NCBI GenBank assembly: GCA_035533375.1
Contig: DATLTV010000027.1
Span: 1-8,251, forward strand
Length of the DNA stretch: 8,251 bases
DNA from: DATLTV01 sp035533375
GTDB lineage: Bacteria > Patescibacteriota > Minisyncoccia > UBA6257 > 2-01-FULL-56-20
Direction: 5' to 3'
Positions 1-5,290 of the stretch are shown here, piece after piece. The translations under genes and the position numbers were made by a program. Every line of letters begins with the position of its first letter. Positions within the stretch are counted from its first letter, which is position 1. Under the pieces are notes generated by a model, which did not search any database, had not been told where the DNA came from, and was given only the letters and a program-made list of their open reading frames with translations.

Positions 1-1
1 G

Positions 2-1603
2 TGGGCCTCCTCGGGCCATGGCGGCAATATCCAGAACCTTGTAACCGCTCCGAACGGAGGACAAGAACCTGCCGACCTTGTGTTTGCCACTTCAGTCGCG
101 AATTGCGGCACGTCAAATCTGAACTTTGAAACGGAGTCCTATGTCTCAAGCACCGGGGCGCTCGTGGACTGGGTGAACGTGCCTTCCCTCTCCGCGGGAA
201 CAGTCATCTACGCCTGCTACGACGACGCGTCCGTGACGACCGACCAATCACATCCGAGCTCGACGTGGAACTCGAACTTCATAGGGGTGTGGCATTTGCC
301 GGAGGCCGTATCCACCTCCGTCAATAATTTTCGTGATAGTACGGCAAATGGGTTGAGTGCGACGGCGACCGGCACCGCCATTGCCGCAAGCACATCGGTG
401 CTCGTGCAGGCCCCGGGAGAAATCGGTGGTAGTTTGGACTTCACAACGACTACTATCGATCTTTATACCGCTACGAACACGATCGCTTTCAATAACATGA
501 CGCTCGAGGCGTGGATAAATCCAACAACCCTGGGACAATTCAGCCAAGGAACCATGATTAACCTGGGGTCTGCCGGGGGGTCGATAGTATTCCGCCTCGG
601 GGCGACCAACCCGAACTCATTGGAATTACAAGAGAGCACCGGAGTATGGGTAACAAACAGCAACACTATCACAACCAGTACATGGCAGTACGTCGCGGCG
701 ACATTCAATAACGCTACGACGAGCACAGTTCCGACCTTCTATATCAATGGTCAGGGCGCTGCCACGGTCACAATATCAAATCCGAGTGTTTCCTCAACCG
801 TGGCACTTCGATGGAACATCGGGAACCAGGGTGGTACCGGAATCCGCACATTTATCGGGTACCTTGATGAAATGCGGGTCTCGCATGAAATCCAGTCCAG
901 TAGTTGGATTGCGACCTCCTACAACAATCAAGCGAACCCGGACACATTTTACGGAATAGGGAGCGAGACGGCCAATTCATTGCCCTCGACCCCCGGTATC
1001 CCCACCTATACCAATATCGCGACAAGCACCCTCACTGTGAATTGGACTGCCGCGACCGGCACGACCTGGTACAGTATTGTCCGTAGCCCGACCGCGAATG
1101 GCACTTACAGCCAAATCGCGACAACGACCTCGCTTACCTACGGAGACACGGGGCTTGCGAATAGCACGACTTACTTCTATGAAGTCGCCGGCGTGAACAG
1201 TTTCGGCACGAGCACCTACAGCGCAAGCTCGAGTGTGACTACGCTTTCCGGCGCCGGCGGGGGCGGGTATGCGGCGAGCGGCACGCTCCAATCGGTCGTG
1301 TTCGACACGGGCGTTCCCTCGGGAGCGCAGCTCAATTCGTTCATCTGGCGCGGTACTCAGCCCACCGGAACATCGGTGGAATTCCAATTCGCCGTTTCGA
1401 ACAGCGCAAACGGTCCCTGGACATACCTGGGACCGGCCGGCGCCGGAAGTTATTACACGGCCGCCGTGGATACGCCGACCCAGCTCGACTATTCGCTGTT
1501 CAATAATTTCCGCTATTTCCGCTATGCAATCACGCTCTATCCGGACAGTTCGCAATCAAACACGCCGACGGTGAATAACATAATCGTGAATTGGAGCCCG
1601 TAA
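2..1603 (+). CDS. DUF2341-LamG-FN3 surface protein, 5'-truncated
   Basis: The frame is open to the window edge, so the gene starts upstream; GTG at 80 is only an internal candidate. About 533 residues are visible. The first ~80 resemble the DUF2341 domain (a fEtEsY..stG..vdWVnVPsLs pattern, then the linker WNSNFIGVWHL). A concanavalin-like LamG/jelly-roll domain follows, roughly 95-315 of the visible fragment (LEAWINP, WQYVAATFN, YLDEMRVS). Next is a fibronectin type III domain (about 327-415: LTVNWTAATGTTWYSIVRS, STTYFYEVAGVNSFG), a Gly-rich hinge (GAGGGG), and a C-terminal beta-rich domain ending NNIIVNWSP. It is rich in Ser/Thr/Asn and poor in Lys and Cys, as expected for an exported protein. 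Binding of a glycan or surface ligand is inferred from the domains. The pilus neighbours suggest a pilus-associated adhesin or large pilin-like protein, but its N-terminus is not visible. The stop is followed within 10 nt by the octamer repeat element. Confidence 0.85.
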   Translation, partial: WASSGHGGNIQNLVTAPNGGQEPADLVFATSVANCGTSNLNFETESYVSSTGALVDWVNVPSLSAGTVIYACYDDASVTTDQSHPSSTWNSNFIGVWHLPEAVSTSVNNFRDSTANGLSATATGTAIAASTSVLVQAPGEIGGSLDFTTTTIDLYTATNTIAFNNMTLEAWINPTTLGQFSQGTMINLGSAGGSIVFRLGATNPNSLELQESTGVWVTNSNTITTSTWQYVAATFNNATTSTVPTFYINGQGAATVTISNPSVSSTVALRWNIGNQGGTGIRTFIGYLDEMRVSHEIQSSSWIATSYNNQANPDTFYGIGSETANSLPSTPGIPTYTNIATSTLTVNWTAATGTTWYSIVRSPTANGTYSQIATTTSLTYGDTGLANSTTYFYEVAGVNSFGTSTYSASSSVTTLSGAGGGGYAASGTLQSVVFDTGVPSGAQLNSFIWRGTQPTGTSVEFQFAVSNSANGPWTYLGPAGAGSYYTAAVDTPTQLDYSLFNNFRYFRYAITLYPDSSQSNTPTVNNIIVNWSP

Positions 1604-1610
1604 AAGCTTA

Positions 1611-1760
1611 TTGGCTCGTTAGCGCTCGAAATCATGGCAATGGATTTCTCACGTCTAGCTCGTTAGTAAATTCAATAGTGTATTTATTACTAACGAGCCA
1701 ACGAGCTAGACGGTGAAATTTTTTGGCGATTGATTTCGCCGCTAACGAGCCAACGGACTA
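1611..1760 (+). repeat. Octamer compound hairpin element, copy A
   Basis: This fills the gap between the convergent LamG gene and four-helix-bundle gene. It opens with GGCTCGTTAGCGC. A hairpin follows: GAAATC (1628-1633), a 9-nt loop ATGGCAATG (1634-1642), and GATTTC (1643-1648). A second arm, GTCTAGCTCGTTAGTAA (1653-1669), pairs with TTACTAACGAG...TAGAC (1687-1711), with one extra octamer bulged on the right. A third small stem is GGCGA (1725-1729) with TCGCC (1736-1740). Closing octamers (CTAACGAG, CCAACGGA) run into the last codons of the minus-strand gene. The same order of parts occurs in the copies after hisS and rpsU. There is no gene in this stretch. A bidirectional 3'-end structure is a reasonable inference. 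Confidence 0.8.
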
Positions 1761-2111
1761 GCGGCTAACTTTCCCGTATAGCGAAGAAAGCATTTTCGCG
1801 ACTTCCTCGATTTTTTTCTCAAGCATGATATATTCTTCTTTGCCGAAGTACATTAATCGCTCGGCAATAATGCTTTGTGTTTCGAGTTCAGCACAGGAAC
1901 CGCGAGCGATTGACAAAAATTGACCGAAATCTTTGTTTGTTCTGCGAAGATGACCCTCCGCGATGTTCGATGCAATAGAAACAGCCGCTCTTCGCATTTG
2001 ACTTGCCAGCCCATACTTTTCTTCCGCGGAAAAATTCTTGGTTACGGCATATATCATTATGATAAGCTCCGTGGACTTTTGCCAGACAAATAGTTCTTTA
2101 AAGTTTTTCAT
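1758..2111 (-). CDS. Four-helix-bundle protein (S23/23S rRNA IVP family)
   Basis: This 117-residue protein has the full signature of the S23 or 23S-rRNA-intervening-sequence-protein family (PF05635/TIGR02436 type): an opening F.ELFVWQKSTELI helix, SQMRRAAVSIASNIAEG (about 38-53), and FLSIARGSCAELETQ (about 65-79). The rest is predicted helical. Family members are small helical bundles that form ring oligomers; a general biochemical role is not known. The related Avd protein assists diversity-generating retroelements, but no reverse transcriptase is near here. I chose ATG at 2111 because TATAAT on the minus strand (2124-2119) lies 7 nt upstream, fitting a leaderless mRNA. An in-frame ATG at 2120 overlaps that box. 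The gene opposes the pilus genes on both sides and is bracketed by octamer repeats. Its final residues and TAG stop lie within the repeat sequence. Confidence 0.88.
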   Translation of the reverse strand: MKNFKELFVWQKSTELIIMIYAVTKNFSAEEKYGLASQMRRAAVSIASNIAEGHLRRTNKDFGQFLSIARGSCAELETQSIIAERLMYFGKEEYIMLEKKIEEVAKMLSSLYGKVSR

Positions 2112-2118
2112 TCCAGCC

Positions 2119-2124
2119 ATTATA
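2119..2124 (-). promoter_or_regulatory. -10 box for the four-helix-bundle gene
   Basis: On the minus strand this reads TATAAT, 7 nt before the ATG at 2111. No convincing -35 was seen. The spacing would start transcription at or next to the A of the ATG. This favours 2111 over 2120 as the start codon. Confidence 0.5.
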
Positions 2125-2146
2125 TAGTATGATGGTAAAGAAATGT

Positions 2147-2152
2147 TAAAAT
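2147..2152 (+). promoter_or_regulatory. -10 box for the PilX-like gene
   Basis: TAAAAT ends 8 nt before the ATG at 2161. There is no Shine-Dalgarno motif in the short A-rich leader. This matches the near-leaderless spacing of other genes in the window. It shares the 2112-2160 divergent intergenic region with the promoter of the four-helix-bundle gene. Confidence 0.45.
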
Positions 2153-2160
2153 AAAGATAA

Positions 2161-2619
2161 ATGAAATCTAAAGTATCGCTCGGACTTACTAACGAGCCAA
2201 CGAGCCAACGAGCCAACGAGCTCAGCCATTCCGGCCAAGCCACGCTTTCCACGGTGCTTCTTATCGGAGGCATCATAGTCGGCATCGGCATCCTGCTCGT
2301 GTTTCTCGCATTGTCCTTCCTGAATTCTTCGTACGCCTATCGCGCGTCGGCGCGGGCGGAATCGGTTGCGCAAAGCGGGGTGTACGACGCGCTCGTGCAA
2401 CTCGATCGGGATTCATCGCTCACGACCTCGATATATTCCTATTCGCTTCCCGTGGGGAGCGACACGGCGATGGTAAGCGTCACGTGGAATTCCTCCGCGG
2501 ATCAGTTCACGATTTCATCGACCGCGACGGTGGCGCTGAGCACGAAGACGATCCTGGCCGTGACCTCGGCGGATCCGACGACCGGCCAGATATTTCTGTC
2601 TTCGTGGAAGGAACAGTAA
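2161..2619 (+). CDS. PilX-like minor pilin / pilus assembly protein
   Basis: This 152-residue protein has one strongly hydrophobic segment (about 30-53, TVLLIGGIIVGIGILLVFLA). It continues into a polar helix, YRASARAESVAQSGVYDALV, like the A..aAesGv.dAl pattern after the N-terminal helix of PilX-type minor pilins. The rest is a small Ser/Thr-rich, beta-prone domain. It would be anchored in the membrane and either join the pilus or prime its assembly. Residues about 10-20 (TNEPTSQRANE) are a translation of the octamer repeat array, so the leader has been invaded or formed by repeats. SG-QATLS before the membrane segment could be a processing point, but it lacks a hydrophobic +1 and Glu at +5, so standard prepilin cleavage is doubtful. 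ATG at 2161 is chosen because no other ATG precedes the membrane segment. The next gene in this direction is the PilM-PilN fusion. Confidence 0.7.
   Translation: MKSKVSLGLTNEPTSQRANELSHSGQATLSTVLLIGGIIVGIGILLVFLALSFLNSSYAYRASARAESVAQSGVYDALVQLDRDSSLTTSIYSYSLPVGSDTAMVSVTWNSSADQFTISSTATVALSTKTILAVTSADPTTGQIFLSSWKEQ
2189..2220 (+). repeat. Octamer array inside a coding start
   Basis: Four in-phase 8-mers: CTAACGAG followed by three CCAACGAG. The unit is not a multiple of three, so the reading frame shifts from unit to unit and gives NEPTSQRA before repeating. This is the right-hand arm facing the GGCTCGTTAG arm at 1612. Together they bracket the intact four-helix-bundle gene. Confidence 0.9.
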
Positions 2620-2622
2620 TAT

Positions 2623-2654
2623 AGCTCGTTCGCTCTTTAGCTCTCTAGCTCGTT
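2623..2654 (+). repeat. Octamer array, left arm after the PilX-like gene
   Basis: Four in-phase 8-mers (AGCTCGTT, CGCTCTTT, AGCTCTCT, AGCTCGTT) begin 4 nt after the stop at 2619. They are inverted relative to the array at 2875-2914. They supply the last codons and stop of the truncated minus-strand four-helix-bundle remnant. Confidence 0.85.
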
Positions 2655-2870
2655 AGCCGGATTTTTCCTGCTTTTGACCGTTTGGTCCTGATTTAATTTT
2701 GCGTGAAAGGAAGAAAGCATTTTTGAGAGTGTATTGATGTCGCGGGAAATCCTTTCGTAATGTTCTCCCGGGACGAAGCCGAGGCGAAAGGCGATTATGG
2801 CTTGCGTTTCGAGTTCTGCGCACGATCCTCGAGCAATTGCGATAAAGTTTCGAAAATCCCTATGATGCAT
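2637..2870 (-). pseudogene. Truncated four-helix-bundle (S23 family) remnant
   Basis: The reading frame carries only the C-terminal half of the S23 family: RDFRNFIAIARGSCAELETQ aligns with KDFGQFLSIARGSCAELETQ of the intact gene at 1758-2111. It continues in register to KMLSSFHAKL against KMLSSLYGKV. The N-terminal helix with VWQKS.EL and the RRAAVSIASNIAEG motif are absent. Upstream of the homology the frame enters octamer repeats. ATG at 2870 gives about 77 residues, and a TTG at 2897 would start inside the repeats. The tail NPANELES and the stop are also repeat-derived. Nucleotide divergence from the intact copy is substantial, so this is not a recent duplicate. It is probably a decayed gene cut at a repeat boundary, though a short helical-hairpin protein could still be made. 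Confidence 0.72.
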
Positions 2871-2874
2871 CTTG

Positions 2875-2944
2875 CGAACGAGCCAACGGGCGAACAAGCC
2901 AACGAGCCAACGAGCTGTATTTTTTGCTAACGAGCCAATGAGCC
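2875..2944 (+). repeat. Octamer array, right arm before pilMN
   Basis: Five in-phase 8-mers run from 2875 to 2914 (CGAACGAG, CCAACGGG, CGAACAAG and two CCAACGAG). After a short T-rich interruption, GCTAACGAGCCAATGAGCC follows (2926-2944). The orientation is opposite to the array at 2623-2654. The array ends about 8 nt before the extended -10 of the next gene. Confidence 0.85.
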
Positions 2945-2951
2945 GCTTCCT

Positions 2952-2960
2952 TGGTATAAT
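2952..2960 (+). promoter_or_regulatory. Extended -10 promoter of the pilM-pilN fusion
   Basis: TGGTATAAT is a consensus -10 hexamer with the upstream TG of an extended -10. It ends 6 nt before the ATG at 2967, so transcription should begin at or beside the start codon (leaderless). No ribosome binding site is present and no good -35 is seen; the repeat array occupies that position. Confidence 0.65.
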
Positions 2961-2966
2961 GATTCC

Positions 2967-4490
2967 ATGGGCGCCTACCTGAATCTTTTAGGATATTATT
3001 GGAAAAAGATCGCTGAATTTTTACAACTTCGTCCCATCGTGGGCGGGCTCGACATTTCGGATGCCGTTGTCAGGTTCGCGTATCCTGACGGCGAGATTTG
3101 GCGGGTGCACGGCATCCGCCTTGCGCCGGGTACGATGGAAAAAGGGACGATTAAAGACCGCGAGAGTTTTATCGCGGCGATGAGGACGCTGAAACTCAGG
3201 ATGTTTCCGAGAAAACGCGCGAGAGAGATGGTGAGCGCTATTGTCACGCTGAGTTCGGTGAATGTCTACAGCCAGGTGTTCAGTATTCCGGTCATGCAGG
3301 GAGCGACGCTCGAGAAAGCGCTGGAGTTGAACATCCAGATGGCATCCCCGATCGATTTCGCGCACGCCTATGCGGGTTCGCAGATCATCGGCCGCGATCC
3401 GACGCTCGGCCGCTTCGAAGTATTTGCGGCATTCATCGAGCGCGTGACGGTCGATGAGATCAAGAGTGCGCTTGCCGAAGCCGGATTTCTTACGATCGTC
3501 CTTGAACCGCGCTCGCTCGCGCTTGTACGGGCGTTCCGGGAAGCGAGAGAGGGTTTCGATCCGGCGCGTTCTTATATCCTCATGCATCTTGATAATGCCG
3601 GGATCGATTTCATCGTCGTGCGCCACGGAGAACTGTACTTCGATTATTTCAATCAATGGCGTGATCTCGCCGACGAAAAAGGGGAGATTCCCCGCGCCGA
3701 GTTCGTTGCTTCCGTCACGAGAAACCTGCGCCAGGTGCTCAATTTTTACACTCAGCACTGGCAGGAACCCATTGCCGAGTTCGTGCTCTCCGCCGTCGCG
3801 TTTCGCGAAGAGACGGAGGCGATCGTGAAAGAGGTCGTTTCCTTTCCGGTGCGCACGCTCGAGTTCCGTGAGGCGGACGGCGCGGGGAGCGAGTGGGCGG
3901 TAGCCGCCGGCGCCGCCCTGCGCGGGCAGGAACCGCGCGGCAAAGACAATGAAACGAGCCTCCTTGGAATCGGCGCAAGCGAGGAATTCCATCGCGAACG
4001 CCTGCTCGAACTCGCGCGCTTCTGGCGGCTGCTTCTGCCCGCGAGCCTCGGCGTCCTTCTCCTCGCATTTTTCCTGGCGGACATTTTCCTCGTGCAGACG
4101 AAAGCATCCCTCGAATCACAGGCGCTTTTCACGTTAAGCGCCGCGCAGGCCGCGCAGGATACCGCACTTGCGAACCAGGCCACGCAATTCAACGCCGAGG
4201 TTGCGTGGATCAAAGCGGCCGAGCAGACATCCATATCGGAAGCCGCCTTCTGGGATGCAATATCGGCTGTGACCGCGCCGAACAACGTCACCATCGACCA
4301 TCTTTCATTCCAATCGCCCGGCGCGCCCATATCACTCACGGGCGAGGCCGTATCCGAAAGCGATCTTACGAATTTCAAGAACGCGCTCAACGCGAATCCG
4401 AAATTTCAAAACGTGCAATTGCCGCTCTCATCGGTAAACCTCTCGTCCGCGGGAGTGTCGTTTTCGATGACATTCACGTACGCGCCGTAA
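2967..4490 (+). CDS. PilM-PilN fusion, type IV pilus inner-membrane platform
   Basis: This 507-residue protein joins two pilus platform parts. Residues about 20-320 form an actin-like (ASKHA) PilM-type domain: VGGLDISDAVVRFAYPDG resembles the phosphate-1 strand pair, YILMHLDNAGIDFIVVRHGE the phosphate-2 strand pair, and EWAVAAGAALRG the adenosine motif. One membrane helix follows (about 353-376, FWRLLLPASLGVLLLAFFLA). A PilN-like extracytoplasmic part comes next: a helical stretch (380-420), then a small ferredoxin-like domain with FWDAISAVTAPNNVTIDHLS and LTNFKNALNANPKFQNVQLP. The layout matches GspL of type II secretion, where the cytoplasmic domain meets the assembly ATPase and the outer domain meets PilO. 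No pilO-like gene follows in the window. The start at 2967 is fixed by the -10 box 6 nt upstream. The gene converges on pth across an octamer inverted repeat. Confidence 0.85.
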   Translation: MGAYLNLLGYYWKKIAEFLQLRPIVGGLDISDAVVRFAYPDGEIWRVHGIRLAPGTMEKGTIKDRESFIAAMRTLKLRMFPRKRAREMVSAIVTLSSVNVYSQVFSIPVMQGATLEKALELNIQMASPIDFAHAYAGSQIIGRDPTLGRFEVFAAFIERVTVDEIKSALAEAGFLTIVLEPRSLALVRAFREAREGFDPARSYILMHLDNAGIDFIVVRHGELYFDYFNQWRDLADEKGEIPRAEFVASVTRNLRQVLNFYTQHWQEPIAEFVLSAVAFREETEAIVKEVVSFPVRTLEFREADGAGSEWAVAAGAALRGQEPRGKDNETSLLGIGASEEFHRERLLELARFWRLLLPASLGVLLLAFFLADIFLVQTKASLESQALFTLSAAQAAQDTALANQATQFNAEVAWIKAAEQTSISEAAFWDAISAVTAPNNVTIDHLSFQSPGAPISLTGEAVSESDLTNFKNALNANPKFQNVQLPLSSVNLSSAGVSFSMTFTYAP

Positions 4491-4493
4491 ATC

Positions 4494-4608
4494 AGCTCTT
4501 TAGCTCTTTGGCTCGTTAGCTCGTTTGGCTCGTTAGTAATCCGGGATTCATTTGGCCAACAAGCTAACAAGCTAACGAGCTAACGAGCTAACGAGCTAAC
4601 GAGCTAAC
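4494..4608 (+). repeat. Octamer inverted repeat between convergent pilMN and pth
   Basis: The left arm (4494-4536) starts 4 nt after the pilMN stop: two AGCTCTTT, then GGCTCGTT, AGCTCGTTT, GGCTCGTTAG. The centre (4537-4555) is unique and includes CCGGGATT. The right arm holds CCAACAAG, CTAACAAG and four perfect CTAACGAG units (4572-4603) plus a partial unit. The arms can fold into a long stem. The right arm also encodes the last residues and TAG stop of pth. No T-run follows either arm. A shared bidirectional terminator is plausible. Confidence 0.88.
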
Positions 4609-5162
4609 TCCTCCGCCGCTTCCTCGATCGCTCGCTCTATTTTCTCCATATCTTTTTTGTTTATTTTTTTCAGCACGAACGCTTCTGCTTTCTGCCGTTC
4701 CGCTTCCGGCGGCAGTTTCGGGCGTATGCCGATGCGCAGGCGTGAGAATTCTTTTGTGCCGAGGTGCGCGATCACGGACGCCGCGCCCTTGTGCCCCGCC
4801 GCGCCGCGACCCACGGAAAATTTGTATTCACCGGCCATCAAGTCGCTATCGTCATGTACCACGAGGATCTCTTCCGGCTTCGCGCCGTATTTTTTCATCA
4901 TTTTCCTGACAAAAAGCCCCGATTCGTTCATGTACACATCCGATTTGAAAATTGTCCGCCCCGAAGGGGCGAGATCTCGCCCTTGGCGGAAAAATTGTCC
5001 GCCCTTGGCGGAAAAATTGTCCGCCCGAGGCGGATCCACTCTTGGCGGAAAAACTCGCCGATTTTTTTCGAGATAGTCGGCGAACAAAAAACCCGCGTTG
5101 TGGTACGTGTTTTCGTACTCTTTTCCGGGATTCCCGAGGGCGATGATGAGTTTGATGGGCAT
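4596..5162 (-). CDS. pth: Peptidyl-tRNA hydrolase with repeat-derived insert
   Basis: Pth recycles stalled peptidyl-tRNA in the cytosol by cleaving the peptide-tRNA ester. This 188-residue protein is normal in length and keeps family motifs: IIALGNPGKEY with Asn11, YHNAGF with catalytic His21, YMNESG with Asn79, and VVHDDSDL with Asp104. RLRIGIRP lies near 141. The position matching E. coli Asn114 reads GHKG, with Lys125 instead of the usual Asn in GHNG. Residues about 37-71, normally the second and third strands before the YMN motif, are rich in Pro, Arg and Gly (VFPPRVDPPRADNF...). They are encoded by GC-rich palindromic repeats read in frame. His21 to Met78 spans 57 residues, against 47 in E. 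coli. The C-terminal ELAR and stop come from the octamer array. The gene is divergent from lepB; no Shine-Dalgarno motif is seen. Confidence 0.92.
   Translation of the reverse strand: MPIKLIIALGNPGKEYENTYHNAGFLFADYLEKNRRVFPPRVDPPRADNFSAKGGQFFRQGRDLAPSGRTIFKSDVYMNESGLFVRKMMKKYGAKPEEILVVHDDSDLMAGEYKFSVGRGAAGHKGAASVIAHLGTKEFSRLRIGIRPKLPPEAERQKAEAFVLKKINKKDMEKIERAIEEAAEELAR
4948..5050 (+). repeat. GC-rich palindromic repeat cluster inside pth
   Basis: Two exact tandem 22-bp copies lie at 4978-4999 and 5000-5021 (CGCCCTTGGCGG followed by AAAAATTGTC). A third, diverged unit begins at 5022 (CGCCCGAGGCGG) and a further CTTGGCGGAAAAA is at 5040-5052. On the left, GCCCC-GAA-GGGGC (4958-4970) forms a hairpin. 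It overlaps the perfect 16-nt palindrome GGGCGAGATCTCGCCC (4967-4982). The whole block stays in frame with pth, without a stop, on the minus strand. Confidence 0.88.
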
Positions 5163-5189
5163 GGATATCGGCGAAATCGGTACAATGAT

Positions 5190-5231
5190 TGGATCCCGGA
5201 CAAATCGTCGCGGCGATTTTCCGGGATGACG
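5190..5231 (+). repeat. REP-like palindrome, single copy
   Basis: A 42-nt palindromic unit begins TGGATCCCGGACAAATCG and ends CGATTTTCCGGGATGACG. Its arms pair with a one-base bulge. It matches the reverse complement of 7785-7826 at 40 of 42 positions by my alignment. It lies between the divergent pth and lepB starts, just upstream of the lepB promoter. Confidence 0.85.
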
Positions 5232-5246
5232 GGCTTTGACCGTCGC

Positions 5247-5275
5247 TTGCTTCGATAGTACTACTCCTTTATAAT
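5247..5275 (+). promoter_or_regulatory. lepB promoter
   Basis: TTGCTT (5247-5252) and TATAAT (5270-5275) are separated by 17 bp. This is a sigma-70-type arrangement ending 15 nt before the lepB ATG at 5291. The predicted leader is under about 10 nt and holds no Shine-Dalgarno motif. Confidence 0.6.
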
Positions 5276-5290
5276 AACCAGTAATCGATT

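Noticed and set aside
977..1555. Minus-strand open frame (192 codons) opposite the LamG/FN3 gene
   Set aside because: Low-complexity Arg/Gly-rich translation without motifs. The plus strand encodes a clear FN3 domain here.
2230..2250. Canonical prepilin peptidase site in the PilX-like protein
   Set aside because: SG-QATLS has Gly at -1, but Gln at +1 and no Glu at +5, so it is left only as a weak possibility.
1758..2291. Extended 177-codon version of the four-helix-bundle gene
   Set aside because: The extra N-terminus overlaps the PilX-like gene on the other strand and includes translated octamers. Family homology starts at MKNFKELFVW, and a -10 box lies between.
1758..2897. Diversity-generating retroelement, since Avd is related to S23 proteins
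   Set aside because: No reverse transcriptase, no template/variable repeat pair and no adenine-biased repeat differences are visible in the window.
3021..3992. Long minus-strand open frame (323 codons) opposite the pilMN gene
   Set aside because: Its translation is rich in Arg, His and Glu with no family motif, and it lies fully inside a well-supported gene. It is an antisense shadow of GC-rich codons.
4572..4608. Tandem CTAACGAG units as a CRISPR array
   Set aside because: The units are 8 nt and directly abutting, with no spacers, and no cas genes are near.
4978..5021. 22-bp tandem repeat as a CRISPR or minisatellite unrelated to coding
   Set aside because: Only two exact units with no spacers, and they are in frame within pth, so a palindromic insert within the gene is the better reading.
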